NCBI GenBank assembly: GCA_013203355.1 | Contig: JABMQH010000068.1 | Span: 1 to 46,691, forward strand | Length of the DNA stretch: 46,691 bases | From: Candidatus Omnitrophota bacterium | GTDB lineage: Bacteria; Omnitrophota; Gorgyraeia; JABMQH01 | Direction of reading: 5' to 3' | In this document: piece by piece, positions 1 through 8,127 of the stretch | Layout: each line of letters starts with the position of its first letter | Position numbering within the stretch: the first letter of the stretch is position 1 | Made by a program: the position numbers and the translations under genes | Notes under the pieces: generated by a model | Databases searched by the model: none | What the model was told of the DNA's origin: nothing | Seen by the model: the letters and a program-made list of their open reading frames with translations, nothing else

Positions 1-99
1 CTGGGGTGTTATCGGATAGCCTGCGTAGAACCTGCATCCCGCTAATATCGCACCTTCTGCACACGCCTCATTTCCCGACATCAATATCTTTTTTGTCAT
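1..99 (-). CDS. korA: 2-oxoacid:ferredoxin oxidoreductase alpha subunit, N-terminus only
   Basis: The first 33 codons of a gene that runs off the left edge. The visible translation contains [20 protein letters not shown] followed by PITP, the N-terminal signature of the alpha subunit of 2-oxoglutarate (or related 2-oxoacid) ferredoxin oxidoreductase. That enzyme oxidatively decarboxylates the 2-oxoacid to an acyl-CoA and passes the electrons to ferredoxin. Its ATG overlaps the stop of the upstream ferredoxin gene (ATGA), so the two are translationally coupled, matching the common korD-korA-korB order. The substrate cannot be fixed from this fragment. Confidence 0.85.
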   Translation of the reverse strand, partial: MTKKILMSGNEACAEGAILAGCRFYAGYPITPQ

Positions 100-299
100 T
101 TAAAAACCTCTATCGCGCAATCCGGACACACAATCGCGCAAAGCATACAACCCTTACATTTCTTTGCGCCTTTAAACTTTACGGCTTTAAGCCCAAAACT
201 ATTAAAAGGCCCTGAAGGATCTATTAAGCATTCCGGACAGGCGGTTATGCATAGCTGGCAACCTTTACATTTTTCCTTATCTATTGTTATCTTGGCCAT
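96..299 (-). CDS. korD: 2x[4Fe-4S] ferredoxin, probable KorD-type delta subunit
   Basis: A 67-residue protein with two clusters: [12 protein letters not shown] near residues 11-22 and [12 protein letters not shown] near residues 48-59. Each is a CxxCxxCxxxCP motif binding one [4Fe-4S] cluster. Because korA follows with a 4-nt overlap, this is most likely the electron-transfer subunit of a 2-oxoacid:ferredoxin oxidoreductase rather than a free ferredoxin. Its ATG shares one base with the dxs stop (TAATG), so it is cotranslated with the isoprenoid gene. The Kor complex supplies reduced ferredoxin, which links functionally to the NfnAB pair near 33-35 kb. Confidence 0.85.
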   Translation of the reverse strand: MAKITIDKEKCKGCQLCITACPECLIDPSGPFNSFGLKAVKFKGAKKCKGCMLCAIVCPDCAIEVFK

Positions 300-2206
300 T
301 ATAAATACTCTTTTATGATTGCGGCTATACCTTCTGGGGTAAGATTATATCGCCTGAATAGCTGCTCTCTTGAGCCATGCTCAATAAATGCGCTGGGTAG
401 GCCTATCCTCTTTACCTTAACGTCCCAAATCTTTTCCATTTCGAAAAATTCCAGCACGGCACTTCCGAACCCGCCATCCACTACCCCTTCTTCTAACGTA
501 AAAAATAATTTTACCCGCTTAGATAGATCCATCAGCAATTCCTCATCCAGCGGTTTTACAAATCTTGCGTTAATAACTGTTGTGCTTACCCCCTCTTTAT
601 CTAAAACTGAGGCCGCCTCTTGTCCTAAACAAACCATACTACCCAATGCAAAAATTACAGCATGTTTTCCTTTTCTTAAAACTTCTGTCTTGCCTAATTC
701 GACCTTGGGCATCATTCGGCCATCTGAAGGTACTGTGGTTTTTTGTTTTTCCTCCGCTCCGCGCGGATACCTGATGGCAATAGGCCCATTATTATACTGT
801 ACCGCAAAATCAATCATAAGTCTCAATTCTTCTGTATCTTTAGGCGCCATAACAACCATTTTGGGTATGTGCCTTAAATACGAAAGATCAAAAAGACCGT
901 GATGGGTGGGGCCATCTTCGCCAACAAGACCTGCCCTATCCAAGCAGAACACAACCGGCAAGTCCTGCAGGGCCACATCGTGAATAATTTGATCATACGC
1001 CCTCTGTAAAAATGTGGAATATATCGCAACTATCGGCTTATACCCTCCCCTGGCGAGTCCCGCCGCAAAACCAACGGCGTGCTGCTCCGCAATGCCGACG
1101 TCAAAAAACCTATCCGGGAAAAGTTTTGCGAACTCCGACAGCCCTGTCCCGTCCGGCATAGCGGCTGTTATGGCTACGACCTTATCAGATTTTTTTGCCG
1201 CTTCAACTAAGCATTCGCCAAATACATCCGTGTAGGTCCTCCCTTTTACGAACTGAATCTCTCCATCGGACATAACCCTTTTTATCCCTGTTTCTACCTC
1301 AAAAGGAGAGGCGCTATGGAATTTCTCCGGGCACTCCTCGGCATACTTATAACCCCTGCCCTTCTTAGTAATTACATGAAGCAACACCGGCTCTTTTAGC
1401 TCTATAACCTTTTTCAAAATCTCAATAAGGAGGTTGATATCATGGCCGTCAATCGGGCCAAAATACCTGAATCCCATTTCTTCAAAAACAATGCCGGCGG
1501 TTAAAAGATTCTTAAGGCCCTCCTCAAACCGCTTTGCCGCCTTGTATGCCTTATATCCGAATTTTGGCACCTTCTTTATCAGGGCCTCCGAATCCTTCCT
1601 TATTCTATTATAAAGGGGATTTGTTAAAATCCTATTTAGATATTTACTTAAGGCCCCTACGGTAGGGGAAATCGATAACTCATTATCATTCAGGACAACA
1701 AGAAGATTTTTCTTAAGATGGCCCGCGTGGTTTAAGGCCTCAAATGCCATACCGCCGCCTAAGGCCGCATCTCCTATAACAACTGTGACTTTATCGTTTT
1801 TATTTTTTAAATCTCTGGCCGTTATCAGCCCAAGCGCGTTTGAAATCGAAGTAGAGCTGTGGCCCACTGTGAATATATCATACGGGCTTTCGTTCTTATT
1901 CGGAAAACCGCTCAGCCCACCCAGTTGCCTTATCGTGCCAAATCTCGTGCGGCGTCCTGTTAAAATTTTGTGTGCATACGCCTGATGGCCCACATCCCAA
2001 AGGATCCTATCGATTGGTGCGTTCAAAAGATAATGAAGCGCTATTGTCAGATCCACCGCCCCAAGGCTCGAGGCCAGATGCCCTCCGGTATTACATATTA
2101 CCTTGATAATTTCCTGCCTTATTTCTTCGGCGAGCTCCGGCAGCTTTTCTATCGGAAGTTTTTTTAAATCTTTGGGGCTGTTAATTTGATTTAATAGCTG
2201 TGGCAT
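299..2206 (-). CDS. dxs: 1-deoxy-D-xylulose-5-phosphate synthase
   Basis: A 635-residue TPP-dependent enzyme, normal length for the family. It condenses pyruvate with glyceraldehyde-3-phosphate, the first step of the MEP isoprenoid pathway. Visible signs are an N-terminal SPKDLKKLPIEKLPELAEEI segment, DVGHQAYAHKILTGR, a TPP site of GDAALGGGMA with a following NDNELSIS, the transketolase-like pyrimidine domain with VGIAEQHAVGFAAGLA, and a C-terminal transketolase domain. The usual GDG of the TPP motif reads GDA here, a small deviation. It follows ispA with a 1-nt overlap (TAATG). The order xseA-xseB-ispA-dxs is a widespread bacterial cluster, which supports the call. Confidence 0.96.
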   Translation of the reverse strand: MPQLLNQINSPKDLKKLPIEKLPELAEEIRQEIIKVICNTGGHLASSLGAVDLTIALHYLLNAPIDRILWDVGHQAYAHKILTGRRTRFGTIRQLGGLSGFPNKNESPYDIFTVGHSSTSISNALGLITARDLKNKNDKVTVVIGDAALGGGMAFEALNHAGHLKKNLLVVLNDNELSISPTVGALSKYLNRILTNPLYNRIRKDSEALIKKVPKFGYKAYKAAKRFEEGLKNLLTAGIVFEEMGFRYFGPIDGHDINLLIEILKKVIELKEPVLLHVITKKGRGYKYAEECPEKFHSASPFEVETGIKRVMSDGEIQFVKGRTYTDVFGECLVEAAKKSDKVVAITAAMPDGTGLSEFAKLFPDRFFDVGIAEQHAVGFAAGLARGGYKPIVAIYSTFLQRAYDQIIHDVALQDLPVVFCLDRAGLVGEDGPTHHGLFDLSYLRHIPKMVVMAPKDTEELRLMIDFAVQYNNGPIAIRYPRGAEEKQKTTVPSDGRMMPKVELGKTEVLRKGKHAVIFALGSMVCLGQEAASVLDKEGVSTTVINARFVKPLDEELLMDLSKRVKLFFTLEEGVVDGGFGSAVLEFFEMEKIWDVKVKRIGLPSAFIEHGSREQLFRRYNLTPEGIAAIIKEYL

Positions 2207-3033
2207 TATATCTTTCTTTCAACTAAATAATCGGCAATGGCCCTTAAGTTGCCTGCCTTGCCTGAAAAAATAGAAAGGCTATCCTTTGCTTTCTCAGTAA
2301 GAAATCTTGCTTTTTTATAAGCACCTTCTTTTCCGAATCCTCTGACAGAATCCCCGTTGTCCAATATGTCATCAATTATCTGAAAGGCCCCACCAATAGA
2401 TTTACCGAATTCCCCCATGGTTTTTATCTTTTTAGAATCCGCTCCTGCTGCTATGGCGCCTATCTTCAATGCCGCCTTTATAAGTGCGCCTGTCTTACGT
2501 AAATTTATGTAGTTCAGGATACTTGGCAATTTCTTCCTGCCGTCGTATTCAATATCGACACACTGCCCGCCTATCATACCCATGCTCCCGGTTGAAGCTG
2601 TCAGCTCCCTTATCAATTTTACTTTTATGCCTGAATCCCCGCCGGTTGTTAAGGTCTCGAAGGCCAAAGACAAAAGTCCGTCCCCGGCTAATATCGCTGT
2701 GGCTTCATCGAATTTTTTATGGCAGGTCCATTTCCCGCGCCTGTAATCATCGTCATCCATGCTGGGAAGGTCATCATGTATCAGTGAAAAGGTATGCACG
2801 AGCTCTATGGCGCAGGCGGCGCGTAAGACATCCCTGATTTTGCCGCCGCAGCAAAAACAGCTCTCTATAGCCAGGATAGGCCGTATCCTTTTCCCACCTG
2901 AAAAAACGCTGTATCTCATCGCCTTATGAAGTTTTTTTGGCGCGGCAACCTGCTTTGGGAGTATTTCATTCAGCGCCTTGTCCACTACAATTTTACGTGC
3001 CTTTAATATTTTGCTTATATCATCCATTTTCAT
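2206..3033 (-). CDS. ispA: Short-chain polyprenyl (farnesyl/geranylgeranyl) diphosphate synthase
   Basis: A 275-residue all-alpha prenyltransferase that makes C15 or C20 diphosphates from IPP and allylic diphosphates. The first aspartate-rich motif is HDDLPSMDDDDYRRG; the second is IIDDILD. After the second motif the usual segment with a lysine before a threonine-tyrosine-proline (the KxTYP loop) is shortened to GFGKEGAYKKA, so the enzyme is slightly smaller than E. coli IspA. Product length cannot be read with certainty. It lies between xseB (5-nt gap) and dxs (1-nt overlap) in a tight operon and feeds undecaprenyl and quinone synthesis downstream of Dxs. Confidence 0.9.
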   Translation of the reverse strand: MKMDDISKILKARKIVVDKALNEILPKQVAAPKKLHKAMRYSVFSGGKRIRPILAIESCFCCGGKIRDVLRAACAIELVHTFSLIHDDLPSMDDDDYRRGKWTCHKKFDEATAILAGDGLLSLAFETLTTGGDSGIKVKLIRELTASTGSMGMIGGQCVDIEYDGRKKLPSILNYINLRKTGALIKAALKIGAIAAGADSKKIKTMGEFGKSIGGAFQIIDDILDNGDSVRGFGKEGAYKKARFLTEKAKDSLSIFSGKAGNLRAIADYLVERKI

Positions 3034-3038
3034 CTAGA

Positions 3039-3269
3039 CTAATCTGTTCCTTCGTCAAATGGCTTTAATTGAAATTTTCCATTGGGGGCTTTTGTCAGAA
3101 CCTCAACCTTTTTTTGCGCAACATCCAACTTCTTAGAGCACGCCTGAACCAGCTTTATGCCTTCTTCGTATTTCTTAAGCGCCTCATCTAAAGATAGCTC
3201 TCCGTCCTCCAGTTCGCTGACTATTTTTTCAAGCCTCTCAAGCGATTTTTCAAAATTTTGTTCCGCCAT
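3039..3269 (-). CDS. xseB: Exodeoxyribonuclease VII small subunit
   Basis: A 76-residue acidic, helical protein matching XseB: FEKSLERLEKIVSELEDGEL then LSLDEALKKYEEGIKLVQAC. It assembles in multiple copies on XseA to form exonuclease VII, which degrades single-stranded DNA into short oligonucleotides. It follows xseA by 36 nt and precedes ispA by 5 nt. Length and motif are typical. Confidence 0.95.
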   Translation of the reverse strand: MAEQNFEKSLERLEKIVSELEDGELSLDEALKKYEEGIKLVQACSKKLDVAQKKVEVLTKAPNGKFQLKPFDEGTD

Positions 3270-3305
3270 ATCATTGCCCTCCTCGCATCTTGGTACTCCG
3301 TACTA

Positions 3306-4535
3306 TCAATTTTCAACCTTGCTTATGATTTTGCCCTTATTCAATCTTGTCTCTATCTTGTCCCCCGGCTTCAGTACTTTCGCATCCTTGATAGCCTTCC
3401 CTTCCGGTAATTTAAAGGTTATGCTGTACCCTCTGGACAAAACCGCTAATGGGCTTAAGGCCTCTAATTTACCGGTTAAGGTATTGAACTCTTCCTTATT
3501 CAACTCAACTATGTGGTTCGTCCTTATGGTAAGGTCGTGCATCAAATCATCTACCCTCTGCCTCATCTGTACCACCAGGTTTAGCGGCTGGCGCAGTATG
3601 TAACTTTCTTTCAGCTGTTTAAATCGTTCTTTTAAAAGATTGATCTTATGCAGGAAATTGTTTGTTAACCTCCTATACGAGGTTTCTATCATAGAAGCCA
3701 GCTTTTCCTTCTCGGGTATAACTAATTCTGCAGCAGCCGAAGGCGTAGGTGCTCTAAAATCAGCCACAAAATCGGAAATCGTAAAGTCCACTTCGTGCCC
3801 AACCGCGGATATCACAGGTAGTCTGGAATCAAAAATTGCCCTGGCAACTATTTCTTCGTTAAAAGGCCATAGATCTTCCATGCTCCCGCCGCCCCTTGTG
3901 AGCACTATGACATCTATCTTGTTATATTTATTGAATTGCTTGATTGCATCGGCAATTTCATGGGCCGCATCTTTTCCCTGAACCCTTACCGGGTTTATAA
4001 TTATCTCAATATTTTGGAATCTCCTTCTTGAGATATTTAATACGTCTCGTATCGCGGCACCGGTGGGCGATGTAACTATACCTATGCGATTCGGTAGAAA
4101 AGGAACAGGTTTTTTATGGGCTGGGTCAAATAGGCCTTCCTTCTCTAGCCTTTCCTTTAATTGCTGAAATGCCAATTGGAGCGCACCGATACCTTTTGGC
4201 TCCATCGCCTGAACGTAGAGTTGGTATTCCCCTTTTTTCTCATAGATGCCAACCTTGCCAAGGCATAGGACTTTCATCCCATCTTTTGGGACAAATCTCA
4301 ATTGCTGATTAGCCATTCTAAACATTGCGCATTTCAGTACCGCGTTTTCGTCCTTCAGGCTAAAATACATATGGCCTGAAGAGTGCAGTATAAAATTTGA
4401 AATCTCCCCCTCCACCCATGCCGACGGGAAGGCGCTTTCCAAAAGCATTCGCGCTTCACGCGTAAGTTCGGCTACGGTGTATATATGCCTCTTTGTGGCT
4501 GGTTTGTCTGAAATCCGGGGGGTCAGTTTCTGCAT
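3306..4535 (-). CDS. xseA: Exodeoxyribonuclease VII large subunit
   Basis: A 409-residue catalytic subunit of exonuclease VII. It has an N-terminal OB fold (about residues 18-115; YTVAELTREARMLLESAFP then WVEGEISNF), a central nuclease domain (PNRIGIVTSPTGAAIRDVLN, VLTRGGGSMEDLWPFNEE, AVGHEVDFTISDFVADFRAP), a helical region and a C-terminal LSRGYSI segment. It heads the xseA-xseB-ispA-dxs-korD-korA operon. No Shine-Dalgarno precedes the ATG. A strong promoter ends only 6 nt upstream, so the mRNA is probably leaderless at this gene. Confidence 0.95.
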   Translation of the reverse strand: MQKLTPRISDKPATKRHIYTVAELTREARMLLESAFPSAWVEGEISNFILHSSGHMYFSLKDENAVLKCAMFRMANQQLRFVPKDGMKVLCLGKVGIYEKKGEYQLYVQAMEPKGIGALQLAFQQLKERLEKEGLFDPAHKKPVPFLPNRIGIVTSPTGAAIRDVLNISRRRFQNIEIIINPVRVQGKDAAHEIADAIKQFNKYNKIDVIVLTRGGGSMEDLWPFNEEIVARAIFDSRLPVISAVGHEVDFTISDFVADFRAPTPSAAAELVIPEKEKLASMIETSYRRLTNNFLHKINLLKERFKQLKESYILRQPLNLVVQMRQRVDDLMHDLTIRTNHIVELNKEEFNTLTGKLEALSPLAVLSRGYSITFKLPEGKAIKDAKVLKPGDKIETRLNKGKIISKVEN

Positions 4536-4541
4536 AATACT

Positions 4542-4570
4542 ATTATATTCCTATGAAACTTAAGTTTCAA
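4542..4570 (-). promoter_or_regulatory. xseA promoter with a 16-bp palindrome
   Basis: On the minus strand TTGAAA (4570-4565) and TATAAT (4547-4542) are separated by 17 nt, close to the sigma-70 consensus. The perfect palindrome TGAAACTTAAGTTTCA (4554-4569) covers the -35 box and spacer and could be an operator. Only 6 nt separate the -10 box from the xseA ATG, so the start site should fall at or beside the start codon. Confidence 0.7.
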
Positions 4571-4578
4571 TACTTCTA

Positions 4579-5355
4579 TTATAGCGGTCTTTGTATTCTC
4601 TTTATAGACAATGCCTTCCCGGATTTTTCATCCACCTCAACCACGGCCCCGGCAAGTTTCACGTTATCCTCAGCCATCTCAAATCTTGTTGGCAACTGTG
4701 TTACAAATCTTGTTAGGATCTGGTCAACCCTTCTTCCGATAACGGAATCGTACGGCCCTGTCATACCTAAGTCTGTAATATATGCGGTACCTTTCGGTAA
4801 AATCCTCTCATCCGCAGTCTGAATATGCGTATGCGTCCCGAATACGCAGGAAACAACTCCATCCAAATACCAGCCTAAGGCTATCTTCTCGCTTGTGGCT
4901 TCAGCGTGTATATCCACAAAAATAATCTTAGTTAACTTAGATATATTATCTATCTCTTCTCTTACGACCCTGAACGGACATTCAACGGAATCCATAAAAA
5001 CCCTACCGGCAAGATTTATGACGCCGATCTTCGCTGATTTTTTATCTATTACGCAGGAACCGAATCCCGGGGCGCCATTCGGATAGTTTGCAGGCCTTAA
5101 TATATTACTGTTCTTGCCAAGGTATTCAAAGACCTCTTTTCTATTCCATATATGGTCGCCTGTGGTCATGACATCTATCCCATATTTAAACAGTTCGTCA
5201 GCAATCCGCGGCGTCACCCCGCTTCCGCCTGCCGCATTCTCAGCGTTGGCGATTACGAGGTCAAGGGCTTCCTCTTTTCTTAAAACAGGTATAAGTTCTT
5301 CCACTGCGTTTCTACCTGGACGGCCTACTATGTCGCCTATTATTAGTATTTTCAT
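4579..5355 (-). CDS. ymdB: YmdB-family metallophosphoesterase (TIGR00282 type)
   Basis: A 258-residue calcineurin-like phosphoesterase. Metal-binding motifs are IIGDIVGRPGR at the N-terminus, IANAENAAGG, TTGDHIWNRKE, FVDIHAEATSEK and FGTHTHIQTAD, followed by YITDLGMTGPYDSVIG. B. subtilis YmdB acts on 2',3'- and 3',5'-cyclic nucleotides and affects biofilm gene expression. Its position downstream of rny is conserved in many bacteria and suggests a role linked to RNA decay. The substrate here is unknown. A REP-like palindrome lies between rny and this gene. Confidence 0.88.
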   Translation of the reverse strand: MKILIIGDIVGRPGRNAVEELIPVLRKEEALDLVIANAENAAGGSGVTPRIADELFKYGIDVMTTGDHIWNRKEVFEYLGKNSNILRPANYPNGAPGFGSCVIDKKSAKIGVINLAGRVFMDSVECPFRVVREEIDNISKLTKIIFVDIHAEATSEKIALGWYLDGVVSCVFGTHTHIQTADERILPKGTAYITDLGMTGPYDSVIGRRVDQILTRFVTQLPTRFEMAEDNVKLAGAVVEVDEKSGKALSIKRIQRPL

Positions 5356-5374
5356 AAAAATATCTTTTCCTTTT

Positions 5375-5439
5375 TGGGGTCAGATTATATGCACCTATGG
5401 GGACAGGTTCCTGCGGTTTCCCGGGAACCTACCCCAACT
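5375..5439. repeat. REP-like palindromic repeat, copy 1
   Basis: An imperfect palindrome with arms AGGTTCC (5405-5411) and GGAACCT (5424-5430), flanked by GGGG and CCCC. It is preceded by a second G-rich motif, GGGGTCAGATTATAT. The 46-nt core at 5394-5439 matches 41 of 46 positions of the copy at 8070-8115. Both copies sit in short intergenic gaps. The form resembles REP elements mobilised in trans by RAYT (IS200-like) transposases; no such transposase is in this window. Confidence 0.75.
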
Positions 5440-5453
5440 ATGCGCTTGGGTCA

Positions 5454-7025
5454 TTACTTTGCGTATTCGATCGCCCTTGTTTCTCTGATCACTACAACCT
5501 TTATCTGGCCCGGATATTCAAGCCCTTCTTCAATCTTTTTTGTAATATCCCTTGCTAAAACAATGGACTCCTGGTCCGATATCTTTTCGGGCTGAACTAT
5601 TACCCTTATCTCTCTGCCCGCCTGAATCGCATAGGCCTTTGCGACACCTTTAAACGAATCTGCGATAGATTCCAATTTTTCAAGACGTTTTACATAAATC
5701 TCTAACGTCTCTCTCCGGGCCCCTGGCCTTGTAGCGCTTATCGCATCCGCTGCCTGGCAGAGGACAGCCAAAAGCGTCTTTGCCTCTATGTCCTGATGGT
5801 GTGCCTCTACTGCATGAATCACGCTTTCCGGTTCATTAAATTTACGTGTCAGCTCCGCCCCTATCTTGGCGTGCGTTCCTTCGACTTCATGGCTGACCGC
5901 CTTGCCGATATCATGCAGGAGCCCAACGCGCCTTGCAAGATAAAAGTCCAATTTCAGCTCAGACGCCATTATGCCCATAAGAAAAGCGACTTCTTTCGAA
6001 TGCTGCAATACATTTTGTCCATAGCTGGTCCTGTATTTTAACCTACCCAAAAGCCTTACAAGTTCAGGATGTATCCCCTGCAAGCCTACATCTAGTAGTG
6101 TCTTTTCTCCTTCTTCTTTTATTGTAACATCCATCTCTTTTTTGACCTTTTCGACAACCTCTTCAATCCTCCCCGGGTGTATCCGTCCGTCCTCCATGAG
6201 GCGCTCAAGGGTAAGTTTCGTTATTTCTCTTTTAACCGCATCAAAACTTGAAAGTGTAATTGCCTCAGGGGTGTCATCTATTATGATGTCCACACCCGTT
6301 GCAATCTCAAGGGCCCTTATGTTCCTTCCTTCCCTTCCAATAATACGCCCTTTCATCTCATCGTTTGGCAAACTTACAGAGCTGACCGTTGTCTCAACCG
6401 TATGGTCGGCAGCGCATCTCTGTATTGCAAGGCCTATGATCTTTCTTGCCTGTTTATCCGCGTTCTCTTTGGCTTCGTCTTCGAGCCTTTTCATTGTATT
6501 AGCTGCATCGCGCTTGACCTCGTCTTCCAGGCGCGTAAAAAGCTGCTTCTTGGCCTCCTCGACTGTAAGCCCGGATATACTCTGCAATTTTTCTTTTTCC
6601 TCATTCACCAAAGTCTGCAGCTCTCTTTCTTTTAAGCCTAAATTCCTATCCCGATCAGCCAGGGATCTCACCCTGTCTGATAAATCTTTCTCCTTCTTGT
6701 CTAAAATATCGACTTTCCTGTCAATATTTTCTTCTTTTTGCATCAGCCGCTTTTCCAGCGCACTCAATTCCTGGCGTCTTTCTTTGGTCTCCTTCTCGAA
6801 ATCCGCCCTGACCTTATGCAAAAGGTCCTTCCCTTCCAGCTCCGCTTCCTTTCGCTTGCTGGCCTGTTGTTTCTTTGCATCTTCTAAGATCTGTTTTGCG
6901 CTTTGCTCTGCATTTTTAATTTTTCTATCCGCGATATACTTCCTCACGGAATAGCCTACAAAAAACATCAATACGCCTACCACCAGGCATATTCCAGAAA
7001 TTACTAAAATCGATTGTCCAAACAT
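5454..7025 (-). CDS. rny: Ribonuclease Y
   Basis: A 523-residue membrane-anchored endoribonuclease that initiates mRNA decay. It has an N-terminal transmembrane helix (about residues 7-27), a long charged coiled coil (about 30-200), a KH domain ([20 protein letters not shown], about 228-248) and an HD domain ([10 protein letters not shown], then [20 protein letters not shown]). Length is typical. The start has a strong Shine-Dalgarno (AAGGAGGAGG). ymdB follows after a REP-like insert. Confidence 0.97.
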   Translation of the reverse strand: MFGQSILVISGICLVVGVLMFFVGYSVRKYIADRKIKNAEQSAKQILEDAKKQQASKRKEAELEGKDLLHKVRADFEKETKERRQELSALEKRLMQKEENIDRKVDILDKKEKDLSDRVRSLADRDRNLGLKERELQTLVNEEKEKLQSISGLTVEEAKKQLFTRLEDEVKRDAANTMKRLEDEAKENADKQARKIIGLAIQRCAADHTVETTVSSVSLPNDEMKGRIIGREGRNIRALEIATGVDIIIDDTPEAITLSSFDAVKREITKLTLERLMEDGRIHPGRIEEVVEKVKKEMDVTIKEEGEKTLLDVGLQGIHPELVRLLGRLKYRTSYGQNVLQHSKEVAFLMGIMASELKLDFYLARRVGLLHDIGKAVSHEVEGTHAKIGAELTRKFNEPESVIHAVEAHHQDIEAKTLLAVLCQAADAISATRPGARRETLEIYVKRLEKLESIADSFKGVAKAYAIQAGREIRVIVQPEKISDQESIVLARDITKKIEEGLEYPGQIKVVVIRETRAIEYAK

Positions 7026-7070
7026 TGATTCCTCCTCCTTCTTGTTGTGTAAGCACTCCTTGCTTGCGCG

Positions 7071-7655
7071 TCAGCCCGCGAGAAGCATCTTGACAGGAAT
7101 GTCGTGGGGCAGTCTTGGGATTGATTCTACTACTTGAAAATTAAAGCAGAGCCCAATTGTCAGGGCGCGTTTTGGAAGTCCTTTTAAAAACTTATCGTAA
7201 TAACCCTTGCCTCTTCCAAGTCTATTTCCAGCTTTGTCAAACGCAATCCCCGGAACTAAAACCAATTCCATATCTTCGCAAGGAATCGGCCTAATTGTTT
7301 TGGCCTCTGGCTGACCTACGCCATAAAAGCCTTTTTTGAGTTCTTTTTCTCTGCTGTTAATTTGAGAAATGTTTAAACATCCCTCCCCCTCAACTACGAC
7401 AGGCACCCCAACCCTTTTCCCCATCTGGATGCTCTCATCAATCATATCGTACGTGTTGACCTCTGTCTCCATTGATACATAAAATACCACGCACCTTGCC
7501 TTCTTGAACTCCTCTAAATCAAATAATCTTCTCTTGATAGCTGCGCTATTCTCTAAAATTTGCTTTTTCTCTTGGGATCGTAACTGACTTGATATCTCCT
7601 TTCTTATCTTCCTTTTTGACAACAAAATTGTGTTATCCTGACTGTTTTCACTCAT
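7071..7655 (-). CDS. 5-formyltetrahydrofolate cyclo-ligase
   Basis: A 194-residue enzyme converting 5-formyl-THF to 5,10-methenyl-THF with ATP. N-terminal KRKIRKEISSQLRSQEKKQI is followed by FYVSMETEVNT and the ATP/substrate signature VPGIAFDKAGNRLGRGKGYY then DKFL near residues 134-158. Length and motif order are normal for the YgfA/MTHFS family. It lies 8 nt after iscU and 45 nt before rny. Confidence 0.93.
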   Translation of the reverse strand: MSENSQDNTILLSKRKIRKEISSQLRSQEKKQILENSAAIKRRLFDLEEFKKARCVVFYVSMETEVNTYDMIDESIQMGKRVGVPVVVEGEGCLNISQINSREKELKKGFYGVGQPEAKTIRPIPCEDMELVLVPGIAFDKAGNRLGRGKGYYDKFLKGLPKRALTIGLCFNFQVVESIPRLPHDIPVKMLLAG

Positions 7656-7663
7656 TGTTTACC

Positions 7664-8047
7664 TTATTTCCTTGGATGCTTTTTTAAATAATCGTCTATT
7701 GCGCTCTTTAATGCCTGCTCTGCCAATAACGAGCAATGCATTTTTATCTTAGGTAGTCCTCCTAATGCCTCGGCTACAGCCCTATTCGAAATCTTAAACG
7801 CCTCGTCTACAGTTTTTCCCTTAACAAGCTCTGTGACCATTGAGCTTGTGGCAATAGCGGCCCCGCATCCGAACGTCTTGAATTTTGCATCCGCTATAAC
7901 GTTATCCCTTACCTTTATATAAAGCTCCATTATATCCCCGCACATGGCATTCCCGACGTGTCCGGTGCCGTCTGCATCGGGCATATCCCCTACGTTCCTG
8001 GGATTTTTGAAATGGTCCATTACCTTTTCGCTATATTGCCCTTCCAT
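7664..8047 (-). CDS. iscU: Iron-sulfur cluster assembly scaffold, IscU/NifU-N type
   Basis: A 127-residue scaffold on which [2Fe-2S] and [4Fe-4S] clusters are built from sulfide delivered by IscS. It starts YSEKVMDHFKNPRNVGDM and carries three conserved cysteines in NAMCGD, TFGCGAAIA and KMHCSLLAE, plus the conserved aspartate after the first cysteine. The C-terminal NifU domains are absent, so it is IscU-like. It follows iscS with an 80-nt gap holding a REP-like repeat. No iscA, hscBA or fdx genes are adjacent, so this is a minimal isc pair. Confidence 0.95.
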   Translation of the reverse strand: MEGQYSEKVMDHFKNPRNVGDMPDADGTGHVGNAMCGDIMELYIKVRDNVIADAKFKTFGCGAAIATSSMVTELVKGKTVDEAFKISNRAVAEALGGLPKIKMHCSLLAEQALKSAIDDYLKKHPRK

Positions 8048-8069
8048 ATCTCATTCGCTCCTATGGGTT

Positions 8070-8115
8070 CCTATGGAGACAGGTTCCTGCGGTCTCTCGG
8101 GAACCTATCCCGACT
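8070..8115. repeat. REP-like palindromic repeat, copy 2
   Basis: Identical to the copy at 5394-5439 at 41 of 46 positions. Arms AGGTTCC and GGAACCT enclose a CTGCGGT-containing loop. It sits between iscS and iscU, so it would form a hairpin in the iscSU transcript. Confidence 0.75.
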
Positions 8116-8127
8116 TTGAATTTTGGC

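Noticed and set aside
6142-6954. A 270-codon plus-strand frame opposite rny
   Set aside because: It is the antisense shadow of the RNase Y coiled coil; the serine/leucine-rich translation has no family features and no Shine-Dalgarno.
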